This document shows, piece by piece, positions 9,538 to 18,869 of a DNA stretch of 64,000 nt (positions are counted from its first letter, which is position 1; the number at the start of each line of letters is the position of its first letter). The stretch covers positions 548,001 through 612,000 of the forward strand of contig NZ_JBBOYW010000001.1 of assembly GCF_038008325.1 (NCBI RefSeq), given 5' to 3'. Position numbers and translations under genes: made by a program. The notes beneath the pieces are model-generated. The model was not told the DNA's origin and searched no databases. It saw only the letters and a list, made by a program, of their open reading frames with translations. The DNA is from Lysinibacillus sp. FSL K6-0232. Lineage in GTDB: Bacteria > Bacillota > Bacilli > Bacillales_A > Planococcaceae.

Positions 9538-9606
9538 TAAAAAAGAAAGGCTTTCTGTTCCCACGGACAAGTTTCCGGGGAAGAGAAAGCTTTTCTTATT
9601 TTTTGT
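9536..9606. terminator. Bidirectional terminator between ywhD and the PBP gene
   Basis: Stem AAGAAAGGCTTTCT (from 9543) with AGAGAAAGCTTTTCTT (to 9597), plus inner TTCCC/GGGAA pairing. A T run lies on the right for the plus strand and an A run on the left for the minus strand. Confidence 0.75.
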
Positions 9607-9670
9607 CTATTGTTACTTTGTCGAGAGTTTTCATCATATAGAACGTGTGACGATAAAAAAGGTTTCCCTA

Positions 9671-11743
9671 TTATTGCTTATTTTTTTCATCGTCTTTAAA
9701 AAGTGAAAACGGCAGCATATTCCAAAACTCACCCCATGTATTGCTATCAAGAATATCAAAGTTTGTACATTTTTCAGTTGGTACATCCTTTTCCTCTACA
9801 TAGATAAGACGCTGTTTAGGGCAGGCATCTGTTGCAAGTTTACCCGTTTCAATATCAATGACAACACCTTTTACACCTTTAGGCTTTTTAAAGTCTTCAT
9901 TTTTAATGCCTTTGTTCACAGTTTCCATAAAGTCAATCCATATTTGCTTTGTTGCAGCCGAGTCCTCTTTGGCTGTTAGGTTTTTGCCTTGATCATAGCC
10001 ATTCCATACCCCGGCAGTTAGCCGTGGTGTATAACCGATTAGCCATTGATCACTATTCGTAGAGCCAGATTTAGCTGCGTATGTGTGTGTCATACGCGAG
10101 CGAATACTAATGCCTGTAGCAGGTGAGTAATCACTGAAAACAGGATCGAAAATACCTGTCATCATTTCTGTTAAAATAAAGGCATTTTCTTTAGAAATAG
10201 CTGTTTCTGGCTTTTGCGTCACCTCTTTATTTTCATAAATTGTATCACCTTGGGCGTTTTGAATGGATACAATGGTTGTTGGAATTGTTTGCTGCCCCTG
10301 TGACGCCAAAATATTATAAGCATTTGTCATTTCATATAATGTTGTTTCGACTGTTCCTAATGCAATGGATAAATTATCCTTTGCACCAATGCCTACACTA
10401 AAGCGATTAGCCATATTATGAAATTCCTTAAAGCCAATATCCTCTAATGTTTTCACTGCATAAATATTATCAGAAATCGCAATTGCCTGTGCCATAGACA
10501 TATCATGATCTGCAAACTGTCCATTAACGTTTTTAGGCGCATACGTTCCTCGACCATTATCATACGTAAAGGTTGTTTCACCAACATCTAAAAACGTCAG
10601 CGGAGTATAGCCATTTTCTAAAGCTGCTGCATATAAAATTGGCTTAATGGTAGAGCCCGGCTGTCGTTTTGCTTGTGTAACGCGGTTAAAGGAGCTGACA
10701 GCATAATCACGGCCTCCAACTAAAGCAGTAACAGCGCCTGTTTTAGCTTCCATACTAACAAATGCTGTTTGTAAATCATTTGCAGGCATATTTTTAGCAA
10801 TTGCTTCTTCCGCTGCTTTTTGATGTGCTACATTTAGTGTTGTTTGGATTGTCCAACCACCCTCACTAATATCAAGGTTTTTGGATTTTAAAATTTCACT
10901 AGCCTCTTGCCAAGCCACATCAAGGAAGTAAGGAGCAACTGACTTTGTTGCCACCCAGCTATCATTTTTCAAGACAAGCTGTTCATTTTTTGCACGTGCT
11001 TGCTCTTCCTGTGTAATGGCACCTTGGTCAGCCATTAGCTTTAAAATAACATGCTGGCGGTTTGTCGCCTTCTCCAAATTAGCGATCGGTGAATAAATGC
11101 TTGGCCCTTTTGGTATTCCTGTAAGCATTGCTGCCTCGGCAAGTGTTAAATCACTCGCTGACTTTCCAAAGAAGAAGCGACTAGCTGCCTCTACACCGTA
11201 CATGCCATGACCATAATAGACAGTATTTAAATAGCCCTCTAATATTTCATCCTTATCATAAAAAACTTCTAATCTATAAGCATAGAGCGCCTCATTTAAT
11301 TTACGTGTCCATGATTTTTCATGGGAAAGATATAGGTTTCGTGCATATTGCTGGGTGATTGTACTTGCTCCTTGTACTTTGCTTCCAGCCTTAATATCCA
11401 CTAAAATAGCACCAGCAATACGTGAATAATCAAAGCCATTATGCTTATAAAAATCTTTATCCTCTACAGCAACGACTGCTTCTTTTAAATAGGGGGACAT
11501 CTCATCAAGACTCACCCAATAACGTCGCTGGTTTGTAAAGTGATCTCCGATTTGGTTCTCATTTTCATCTAAAAAAATGGAGGCTTTCGGTACGGTTAAA
11601 GGCGGTGCACCAGCCACTTGAACATAGATGCGTAGTGCGATAATGGCTACAACAATGGCAGATGTAAAGGCAACAAAAAAAGTAAGGGTTTTACGTGTGC
11701 GCTTTACACGCTTTTGTTTGCGATGATAGCTTTTTCGTTTCAT
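9671..11743 (-). CDS. Class A (bifunctional) penicillin-binding protein
   Basis: A 690-residue membrane enzyme for peptidoglycan polymerisation and cross-linking. A basic cytoplasmic N-terminus is followed by a membrane segment at about 20-45. The GT51 glycosyltransferase domain (about 75-250) shows EAVVAVEDKDFYKHNG and GASTITQQYARNLYL. The transpeptidase domain shows SxxK in RQPGSTIKP, SxN in AISDNIYAVK and KSG in YAAKSGSTNSDQW. Its position between ywhD and speB matches pbpG (PBP2d) of B. subtilis, so a spore-related role is possible but not shown here. Confidence 0.93.
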   Translation of the reverse strand: MKRKSYHRKQKRVKRTRKTLTFFVAFTSAIVVAIIALRIYVQVAGAPPLTVPKASIFLDENENQIGDHFTNQRRYWVSLDEMSPYLKEAVVAVEDKDFYKHNGFDYSRIAGAILVDIKAGSKVQGASTITQQYARNLYLSHEKSWTRKLNEALYAYRLEVFYDKDEILEGYLNTVYYGHGMYGVEAASRFFFGKSASDLTLAEAAMLTGIPKGPSIYSPIANLEKATNRQHVILKLMADQGAITQEEQARAKNEQLVLKNDSWVATKSVAPYFLDVAWQEASEILKSKNLDISEGGWTIQTTLNVAHQKAAEEAIAKNMPANDLQTAFVSMEAKTGAVTALVGGRDYAVSSFNRVTQAKRQPGSTIKPILYAAALENGYTPLTFLDVGETTFTYDNGRGTYAPKNVNGQFADHDMSMAQAIAISDNIYAVKTLEDIGFKEFHNMANRFSVGIGAKDNLSIALGTVETTLYEMTNAYNILASQGQQTIPTTIVSIQNAQGDTIYENKEVTQKPETAISKENAFILTEMMTGIFDPVFSDYSPATGISIRSRMTHTYAAKSGSTNSDQWLIGYTPRLTAGVWNGYDQGKNLTAKEDSAATKQIWIDFMETVNKGIKNEDFKKPKGVKGVVIDIETGKLATDACPKQRLIYVEEKDVPTEKCTNFDILDSNTWGEFWNMLPFSLFKDDEKNKQ

Positions 11744-11833
11744 CCGACTTCACCTCGTTTTCTTACAGCTTCGAACTTAGCGTTAGTATGTGTCTGAACA
11801 TTTATCTTTAATCGAAATTTTGGCTAAAAACTA

Positions 11834-11861
11834 TTGCACTTTATACAAAAACATCTATACT
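11834..11861 (+). promoter_or_regulatory. Probable sigma-A promoter of speB
   Basis: TTGCAC, 16 bases, TATACT, about 185 bases before the agmatinase start. Confidence 0.55.
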
Positions 11862-11887
11862 TTTTTTGTACTACTTGAAATACTAGC

Positions 11888-11931
11888 ATTCGACATCAAC
11901 ATCACACTTTGTTGATTTTAATCGAATTTTG
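11888..11931 (+). promoter_or_regulatory. Leader hairpin upstream of speB, possible attenuator
   Basis: ATTCGA-x-ATCAACA (11888-11901) pairs with TGTTGAT-x5-TCGAAT (11910-11927), followed by TTTTG. It lies between the putative promoter and the gene. The short T run makes termination uncertain. Confidence 0.4.
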
Positions 11932-12045
11932 CCAGATGTTCCAATAATGTATACGAGGATAGAAGGATACAGGTTTCATTACAATCCTGTAAGCTATAAT
12001 AGAAGAGCTAACGAACATGATGTTAAATATAATGGAGGCACAGCA

Positions 12046-12918
12046 ATGAGATTTGATGAAGCATATTCAGGGAATGTTTTTATAAAAAGTCATCCTACCT
12101 ATGAGGATGCACAGGCAGTTATTTATGGCATGCCAATGGATTGGACAGTAAGCTATCGTCCGGGGTCACGTTTCGGTCCACAGCGTATTCGTGAGGTATC
12201 AATTGGCCTTGAGGAATACAGTCCGTATCTAGATCGTGAGCTGGAGGAAGTAAAGTATTTTGATGCAGGTGATATTCCGCTACCATTTGGCAATGCACAA
12301 CGTTCATTGGATGAAATTGAAAAATTTATTGAAAAATTATTAGCAGATGGCAAAATTCCTGTTGGTATGGGCGGAGAGCATTTAGTGTCGTGGCCTGTTA
12401 TGAAGGCTGTTTCCGCTAAATATGATGATTTAGCCATTATTCATTTTGATGCACATACAGATTTACGTGTGGAATATGAGGGTGAGCCACTTTCGCATTC
12501 AACGCCAATTCGTAAAATTGCTGAGCATATTGGACCAAAAAATGTCTATTCATTCGGTATTCGCTCAGGTATGAGGGAAGAATTTGAATGGGCGAAGGAA
12601 AACGGCATGCATATTTCAAAATTCGAAGTGCTAGAGCCATTAAAAGAGGTACTACCATCATTAGCTGGACGCAATGTGTATGTAACAATTGATATTGATG
12701 TACTAGACCCAGCTCATGCACCAGGCACGGGTACAGTAGATTGTGGTGGTATTACATCGAAAGAATTACTAGCTTCAATTCATGCCATTGCAGCAAGCGG
12801 CGTCAACGTTGTAGGCTTTGACCTAGTAGAAGTAGCACCAATCTATGACTCATCCGAAATGACAGCGAATACGGCTTCAAAATTGTTACGAGAAATGATA
12901 TTAGGCTGGGTAAAATAA
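12046..12918 (+). CDS. speB: Agmatinase
   Basis: A 290-residue ureohydrolase that converts agmatine to putrescine and urea in polyamine synthesis. The manganese-site motifs GGEHLVSWP, HFDAHTDLR and DIDVLDPAHAPGTGT are all present. The start at 12046 (MRFDEAYSG) matches the family and has GGAGG 7 bases upstream; the open frame extends 39 codons further upstream without support. In B. subtilis speE (spermidine synthase) precedes speB; it is missing here. Confidence 0.95.
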   Translation: MRFDEAYSGNVFIKSHPTYEDAQAVIYGMPMDWTVSYRPGSRFGPQRIREVSIGLEEYSPYLDRELEEVKYFDAGDIPLPFGNAQRSLDEIEKFIEKLLADGKIPVGMGGEHLVSWPVMKAVSAKYDDLAIIHFDAHTDLRVEYEGEPLSHSTPIRKIAEHIGPKNVYSFGIRSGMREEFEWAKENGMHISKFEVLEPLKEVLPSLAGRNVYVTIDIDVLDPAHAPGTGTVDCGGITSKELLASIHAIAASGVNVVGFDLVEVAPIYDSSEMTANTASKLLREMILGWVK

Positions 12919-12969
12919 AGGGAGAAGTTAATTAAGTATGAACCATTATCAAAACACCATTCAGTAGGG

Positions 12970-14163
12970 TACTGACCATCATTTTTGAAACATTATGAAA
13001 ACACCTTACCTTGCAGCTAGTTGCCGGTATTTTACCGGCGACTGGCTGTTTAGTTTCGTTTGAATACAGATATTGTTATAATAGTTTATATAGTTTTCGA
13101 CGATTTGAATCACATGCGCATTCGTTGTGTGATAGATTTTGTCGAGATAGAACGTTTCCGACTTTAGCGAGGAGTAGAACGTTTCAATTGGGGAAGTATC
13201 AGCGGGCGTACCTTTACAGGACATACTCATGATAATATCTTTTTCTTTTACTGCTTTTTGATAGGCATATGACGTATATACAGAGCCTTGATCACTATGC
13301 AACATACACCTTCTGGTAATGTAGGCAATTGATTTAAAGTATCTAAGACAAACTCAGTATCCTGAGGAAATCCAATTGTTTGTGCGACTATCTTGCCATT
13401 AAAGATATCTAGAATACTTGAAAGATACATCATTGTTTGTCCAAAAGGCAAGTAGGTAATATCTGTAACTAGTTTTTCGAGTAGTGCCTCTGCAGTAAAG
13501 TCACGATTTAATAAATTTGGTGCAATATAAGCTGGTTGACCAGTACGCTTACGTTTTTTCATTTTTACTCGACACTGCCAACCATATTTTTGCATTATTT
13601 TTTGCACTGTATTTTTACTAATCGCTTCTCCATAAATACTCATGATTTTCCGGTAGCCCTATCGAAATTTATGGAGGATACAAAGTTCACCAATTTTCTT
13701 ATCTCGTATTTCTTTCTGTGTTTCAACGTTATTATTCTTTTTCCAACGGTAATAACATGATCTACCTACACCCAAATGTTCACAGATTTCAATGATTGTC
13801 ATGTATTCTTTTAGTTCATCAAATATCGATTTTCTGCTTTTAATTTAGCCGTTTCATTTTCATATTCTGGTCCCTTGCCATAAGTATATTGTTTTCCAAC
13901 CGGCTGTTCAAAATGATGCTGTTCACCCTTTCGATACTACTTCATCCATGTTTTCAGTTGTGAATGATTTCGAATATTTAATTCTTCTAATACTTGTTTG
14001 ACAGACACTCCTGCTAATCTCATTTCAATTGCTTTTCTCTTAATCTCTACTGGATAACTAACTCTTGTTCCCATAGAAAAAACACCTCCACGTTGATTTA
14101 AGGGTTTAATACCCGTTTTTCAATATAAGGTGTTTTTATTTGTCTCAGTTTATTAGGTCAGTG
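12970..14163 (-). mobile_element. Degenerate IS3-family (IS150-like) insertion sequence
   Basis: About 1.19 kb bounded by imperfect inverted repeats: ACTGACC at 12971-12977 and, inverted, at 14156-14162, with a second matching block AAAACACCTTA further in at each end. The transposase lies on the minus strand and is broken, so the element cannot move by itself. No target duplication is obvious, consistent with age. It separates speB from the nik operon. Confidence 0.85.
13006..14074 (-). pseudogene. Broken IS150-type transposase (orfA + orfB)
   Basis: The frame starts at ATG 14074 after a GGAGGTG site (MGTRVSYPVEIKRKAIEMR, an HTH). It is stopped by TAG at 13937-13939 (Trp expected), shifts frame near 13845, is stopped again by TAG at 13659-13661 (Tyr expected in HKFRYGYRK) and shifts again near 13300. 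The DDE catalytic pieces survive in fragments: TDITYLPFG, LHSDQGSVYTS and the Glu of SPIETFYSSLK. Confidence 0.9.
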
Positions 14164-14530
14164 CGGTTTTTTCTTTGGTCAATAAAACATGTAGGAGTCA
14201 TTAGGATTTTACTACTCTTTTAGAGAATAATTTTTATTATCTTAAATAATTAATAATAATTTTCATTATCGTTTATAAGCTTACAAGGTGGAAATTTTAG
14301 TAACCAAATGAAATTATCTATAATAGCTTTATTTAGATTACATATAGAGAAGGTATATTTAGATTTAGTCTATCAAAAAGTACTTGTTTTAGAAGAAATA
14401 ATTAGTTAATTATGTGTGAAATAGGTTGTTAGATGGATGTAGTAGATGGATGAATCATTGTTTAATGATATAGTTATTTATTTATATTTGAATAATATTT
14501 TTTGTAAAATGGGAGCACTCAAAAAATTAT
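14164..14530. other. AT-rich gap between the IS remnant and the nik promoter
   Basis: No gene or convincing hairpin seen. A weak Fur-box-like stretch (AATAATTTTCATTATC, about 14255-14271) is present but too degenerate to call. Confidence 0.5.
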
Positions 14531-14532
14531 TA

Positions 14533-14575
14533 TTGATATACCATTTATAATATTATAGAATGATAATCATTATCG
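14533..14575 (+). promoter_or_regulatory. nik operon promoter with overlapping Fur box
   Basis: TTGATA (14533), 17 bases, TAGAAT (14556-14561). A Fur 7-1-7 site, TGATAATCATTATCG (14561-14575, 14 of 15 matching), overlaps the end of the -10 and the start region. Fur with iron would block transcription, so the operon should be induced on iron starvation. Confidence 0.85.
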
Positions 14576-14591
14576 GTTAGGGGGAGTTTGT

Positions 14592-16193
14592 ATGAAAAAG
14601 CTATATTCGTTTACCCTTATACTTATTATGGCATTGCTACTAGTAGGATGTACAGGGGATAAGGATAAGCAAGACTCGAGCAAAGGTAATACTAATAAAA
14701 GTTCCAAGGATCAATTAGTTTTTGCTAATTTTCGAGATATTCGAGATTTGAATCCACATTTATATGCTGGTGAGCTATTTGCACAAGGAATGCTCTATGA
14801 GTCATTAGTGAAAGTGACAGATAAGGGAATAGAGCCTTGGCTAGCCAAGGATTGGGAGATTAGTGAGGATGGCAAGGAGTATACATTTTTCTTACGAGAT
14901 GATGTGAAGTTTCATGATGGTGAAAAATTTAATGCAAATGCTGCAAAAGCAAACTTCGATGCTATTTTAGATAATATTGAAAGACATGGCTGGCTGGAAT
15001 TAGTCCGATTAATGGAAAGCGTTGAGGCAGTGGATGAATATACCTTGAAAGTTAAGATGACTGAGCCATATTTTCCAATGTTAACGGAGCTAGCTGTAAC
15101 AAGACCATTCCGTTTTATTTCACCGAATGCAATGATTGATGGAAAGACAAAAGATGGTGTCAAAGAATACATAGGAACAGGTCCTTATGCTTTAACAGAC
15201 CATAAAAAAGATGAAAGTGCCACATTTACATATTTTGAGGACTACTGGGGTGAGGCACCTGCTATTAAAACTGTGATTGCTAAGGTTATACCAGATAATC
15301 AGGCTAGAGTATTAGCGCTACAAAAAGGTGAAATTGATTTAATTTACGGTAAAAATTTAATTGATGCAGAATCCTTTGAATCATTAGTAGCAGGAGGCAA
15401 ATTTGATTCATTGCTGTCAGACCCTATATCGTCTCGCATCATTCTTTTAAATACAACGAATGAAATTTTAAATGATGTTAATGTAAGAAAGGCTTTACAG
15501 CATGCGGTAGATAAAGTGGCTATTTCTGAAGGTATTTTTAATGGCAGTGAAGCGCCAGCAGACACACTGCTAGCAGAGACAGTTCCTTATGCAAATATTG
15601 GACTAAAACCTTATAAATATGATGTGGAAACAACAGAGAAATTATTAGATGAGGCAGGCTGGAAGATGGATAAGGCTGCTAACGTGCGTAAAAAAGATGG
15701 CAAAGAGCTAACATTGAATCTGTACTACAATAGCGACACAGCTTCTGAAAAAACAATTAGTGAATATTTGCAAAGTGAGTTTGGAAAATTAGGTGTTGCA
15801 TTGAAAATAGCAGGAGAGGAGGAGCAGTCCTATAGAGATCGTCAAAAAGCTGGTGATTTTGATATTATTTTTGATATTTCTTGGGGCACGCCTTATGACC
15901 CTCAATCATTTATTTCTGCTATGAAGCTTCCTGTATATGGCGATTACTATGCACAGCAAGGCTTACCAAACAAAGCGGAATTAGATCAAAATATTGCAGA
16001 TGTTTTAATTTCTACGGATGAGCAAGCAAGACAAGAGTTATTTACAAAAATTTTAACAACATTACATGACGAAGCTGTTTATATTCCATTAACATATGAA
16101 CGAAATCGAGCTGTTTTTGTGGATGGCTTAAAAAATGTGACGTTCAATCCTTCACAATTTGAAATACCATTTGAAAAAATGAGCTTTGAATAA
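14592..16193 (+). CDS. Nickel/oligopeptide-type ABC transporter substrate-binding lipoprotein (NikA/CntA-like)
   Basis: A 533-residue SBP_bac_5 family lipoprotein. The signal peptide ends in lipobox LLVGC with Cys20 as lipid site. FRDIRDLNPHLYAGELFAQ and PWLAKDWEISEDGKEYTFF are typical of NikA-type binding proteins, which take nickel chelates or metal-metallophore complexes. A Fur box over the promoter suggests an iron or mixed metallophore complex rather than plain nickel; that is inference. It is the first gene of a five-gene importer. The start follows GGGGGAG. Confidence 0.88.
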   Translation: MKKLYSFTLILIMALLLVGCTGDKDKQDSSKGNTNKSSKDQLVFANFRDIRDLNPHLYAGELFAQGMLYESLVKVTDKGIEPWLAKDWEISEDGKEYTFFLRDDVKFHDGEKFNANAAKANFDAILDNIERHGWLELVRLMESVEAVDEYTLKVKMTEPYFPMLTELAVTRPFRFISPNAMIDGKTKDGVKEYIGTGPYALTDHKKDESATFTYFEDYWGEAPAIKTVIAKVIPDNQARVLALQKGEIDLIYGKNLIDAESFESLVAGGKFDSLLSDPISSRIILLNTTNEILNDVNVRKALQHAVDKVAISEGIFNGSEAPADTLLAETVPYANIGLKPYKYDVETTEKLLDEAGWKMDKAANVRKKDGKELTLNLYYNSDTASEKTISEYLQSEFGKLGVALKIAGEEEQSYRDRQKAGDFDIIFDISWGTPYDPQSFISAMKLPVYGDYYAQQGLPNKAELDQNIADVLISTDEQARQELFTKILTTLHDEAVYIPLTYERNRAVFVDGLKNVTFNPSQFEIPFEKMSFE

Positions 16194-16209
16194 GATGAAT
16201 AATTAATTT

Positions 16210-16260
16210 GTGGCTGAAGCTTGTTTATGAACATGTAATAGACAAGCGCCAGCCACTTTT
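16210..16260 (+). terminator. Intra-operon hairpin after the binding-protein gene
   Basis: GTGGCTG-x-AGCTTGT (16210-16224) pairs with ACAAGC-x-CAGCCAC (16243-16256), then TTTT. It probably acts as a partial terminator that lets the binding protein be made in excess of the permease. Confidence 0.7.
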
Positions 16261-16298
16261 ATCTTGGGAAAGACAAACTTCACTAGGAGGGTGACGAT

Positions 16299-17234
16299 GT
16301 GAAAGAATATATTTTGAAAAGACTTATGCTGGCAATCCCTACTATACTGCTTGTAACATTTTTAGCATTTGTGTTAGTAGAATTAGTGCCTTCTGATCCA
16401 GCAGAGGTTGCTTTAAGGGTTAATGGTGCGGTAGCGACAGAAGAAGCAGTAGAGTTAACTCGTATAGAATTGGGCTTGGATAAACCGTTAATTACCCGTT
16501 ATATTGATTGGCTAACAGCAAGTCTACATCTCGATTTTGGTACTTCCTTTGTTAGTAAGCATCCCGTATTAGAGGAAATAACACAGGCATTGCCAGCCAC
16601 CTTACAATTAGCCGCTGCCACATTGCTTGCCATTGTTGTGGTAAGTGTACCGTTAGGCGTTATTTGTGCTGTTTGGAAAGATAGCTGGTTCGATAAAATT
16701 GTACGAGTGTTTATATTTATTGTGACAGCTATGCCAAACTATTGGGTTGGGCTACTGCTAATTGCGTTTTTAGCGGTTCAATTAGATTTATTTCCAACAG
16801 GCGGAAGAGGGACAATCCAGCATTTAATTTTACCAACGATTACACTGTCGCTTACATATATTTCTACATATGTTCGTTTAATTCGCAATAGCATGCTAGA
16901 TAATATGAAGGAAACATATGTTTTATATGCTAGGGCAAAAGGATTAGTAGAAAAAAGCATTGTATTTAAGCATGTTTTATTAAATTCATTACAGTCTACG
17001 ATTACTTCTTTTGGCATGAGTGTGGCAAAGCTAATTGCAGGGGCGTTTGTAGTAGAAACGATTTTTTCATGGCCTGGCATAGGGATGCTTTGTGTATCAG
17101 CTATTTTTAATAGAGATTATCCGATTATTCAGGCTTATATTTTAATGATGGCTATTATCTTTGTGGTCTTTAATTTACTTGTGGATATTGTCAATTATGC
17201 GCTTGATCCTAGATTGAGAAAGGAATTGAATTAG
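16299..17234 (+). CDS. ABC transporter permease, NikB/DppB type
   Basis: A 311-residue inner-membrane permease with about six membrane segments. The N-terminal segment (LAIPTILLVTFLAFVLVELVP) and the C-terminal EAA-type loop (YARAKGLVEKSIVFKHVLLN) are characteristic of BPD_transp_1 permeases of the nickel/dipeptide class. The GTG start has AGGAGGGTGA at good distance. The stop is followed directly by the second permease gene. Confidence 0.9.
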   Translation: MKEYILKRLMLAIPTILLVTFLAFVLVELVPSDPAEVALRVNGAVATEEAVELTRIELGLDKPLITRYIDWLTASLHLDFGTSFVSKHPVLEEITQALPATLQLAAATLLAIVVVSVPLGVICAVWKDSWFDKIVRVFIFIVTAMPNYWVGLLLIAFLAVQLDLFPTGGRGTIQHLILPTITLSLTYISTYVRLIRNSMLDNMKETYVLYARAKGLVEKSIVFKHVLLNSLQSTITSFGMSVAKLIAGAFVVETIFSWPGIGMLCVSAIFNRDYPIIQAYILMMAIIFVVFNLLVDIVNYALDPRLRKELN

Positions 17235-17235
17235 T

Positions 17236-18063
17236 ATGGTGGCAGGATGGAGGAAGCTACAAAAAGATAAAATAGCATTTATTAGCGTTTTACTTCTTAT
17301 CGCTATTTTTCTATTAGGCATTTTTGCGCCGTTGATTGCGCCAAATGATCCTAATTTAGCAAATATCGCGATGAAGTATAAAGGCATATCAAAGACATAC
17401 TGGTTAGGGACAGATCAGCTAGGTCGCTGTGTTTTTTCAAGATTATTGTATGGTATTCGAACAACAGTATTTTTAGCAATGCTAACAATGATTGTGACAA
17501 TGACGATTGGGATTACGTTTGGCTTACTGGCAGGTTATTTGAAAGGTCATATTGATAATTTCCTTATGAGGGTTTGTGATGTTTTATTATCATTCCCTAG
17601 TGAAGTTATGATATTGGCAATTGTCGGTTTATTAGGCCCAGGAATGTTTAATATTATTTTAGCTAGTGTATTGGTAAAATGGGCATGGTATACAAGAATG
17701 ATTCGAGGAATTGTCTATAAATCTAGTAATCAAAATTATATTTTATATTCACAAACAATTGGTATGCCGAAGCTATTTATTTTAAGAAAGCATGTTTTAC
17801 CTGTGTCGCTCTCTCAAATTCTTGTGCTAGCATCATTAGATACTGGCTGGGTTATTATTAGTATTTCGGCACTATCATTTTTAGGTTTAGGTGTACAGGC
17901 ACCAACAGCCGAATGGGGAGCAATGCTTAGTGAGGCAAGAACAGTGATGATGACACATCCAGAGCAAATGATTGTACCGGGCATAGCACTATTATTAGTG
18001 GTAGCTGCATTTAATTATTTAGGCGATAGCATGCGTGATGTGCTAGATAAAAAGGAGGCTTGA
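17236..18063 (+). CDS. ABC transporter permease, NikC/DppC type
   Basis: A 275-residue partner permease. It shows an N-terminal membrane segment, PNDPN and YWLGTDQLGRCVFSRLLYGIR (the signature of the DppC/NikC class), and an EAA loop near YSQTIGMPKLFILRKHVLP. It begins one base after the previous stop and overlaps the ATPase gene downstream, so the genes are co-translated. Confidence 0.9.
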   Translation: MVAGWRKLQKDKIAFISVLLLIAIFLLGIFAPLIAPNDPNLANIAMKYKGISKTYWLGTDQLGRCVFSRLLYGIRTTVFLAMLTMIVTMTIGITFGLLAGYLKGHIDNFLMRVCDVLLSFPSEVMILAIVGLLGPGMFNIILASVLVKWAWYTRMIRGIVYKSSNQNYILYSQTIGMPKLFILRKHVLPVSLSQILVLASLDTGWVIISISALSFLGLGVQAPTAEWGAMLSEARTVMMTHPEQMIVPGIALLLVVAAFNYLGDSMRDVLDKKEA

Positions 18064-18065
18064 TG

Positions 18066-18869
18066 ATGAACCCACTATTACAAGTAGACGCATTAACGAT
18101 CAAGCTAAAAGAGCAATACTTAGTGCAAAATGTACATTTTGATTTGCATCAGCACCAATGCTTAGGGATTGTTGGAGAAAGCGGAAGTGGCAAAAGTATA
18201 ACGTGTAAGGCGATTATGGGACTGCTTCCTCAAAACTTTACAACTGATGGGCAAATATGGTGGGACAATAAAAACTTATTAGAGGCTAGCCCATCTGAAA
18301 TAAGAGCACTCCGTGGCAATGATATTTCAATGATTTTGCAAAATCCGATGACCGCCTTTAATCCAATTTTTACAATCGGCAATCAAATGCAGGAAATGAT
18401 ACGAGCGCATTTACAGGTGAGCAAAGGGGAAGCACTTGAGATGGCATGTGCGGCGCTTTCTAAAATGCTCTTAAAGCAGCCTGAGGTCATTCTAAAAAAA
18501 TATCCACATGAATTAAGTGGTGGTATGCTACAGCGTATTATGATTGCCAATGCATTGGTCTTAAATCCATCGTTAATTATTGCTGATGAGCCAACAACAG
18601 CTTTAGATGCAGTGACACAAAAAGAAGTTATGTACGAACTGCAACAGTTACAGCAAGAATTGGATAGCTCAATGATTATTATATCCCATGATTTAGCTGT
18701 TGTTGCGAATTTAGCACAGGATGTACTTGTGATGAATCATGGGCAACAAGTAGAGCATGGCTCCGTCGAACAAATATTTGCAAACCCAAAGGATGACTAT
18801 ACACGATATTTGCTTAATACAAAGCTAGCTATGCTAAAAAAATATGAATCTGTGTTAGGAGGAATTTGA
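18066..18869 (+). CDS. ABC transporter ATPase, NikD/DppD type
   Basis: Cytoplasmic ATPase of the importer, 267 residues from the ATG at 18066; an ATG at 18063 is also possible. Walker A GESGSGKSIT, signature LSGGMLQR, Walker B LIIADEPTTALD and the switch His in IIISHDLAV are all intact. AAAGGAGG at 18051 favours the second ATG by spacing. It lacks the C-terminal cysteine region of longer oligopeptide ATPases, as NikD proteins do. Confidence 0.9.
   Translation: MNPLLQVDALTIKLKEQYLVQNVHFDLHQHQCLGIVGESGSGKSITCKAIMGLLPQNFTTDGQIWWDNKNLLEASPSEIRALRGNDISMILQNPMTAFNPIFTIGNQMQEMIRAHLQVSKGEALEMACAALSKMLLKQPEVILKKYPHELSGGMLQRIMIANALVLNPSLIIADEPTTALDAVTQKEVMYELQQLQQELDSSMIIISHDLAVVANLAQDVLVMNHGQQVEHGSVEQIFANPKDDYTRYLLNTKLAMLKKYESVLGGI

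Noticed and set aside
13011..13760. Plus-strand open frames within the IS remnant
   Set aside because: They are antisense to recognisable transposase sequence.
14252..14272. Second Fur box upstream of the nik promoter
   Set aside because: Only the right half matches well; the left half is plain AT-rich sequence.
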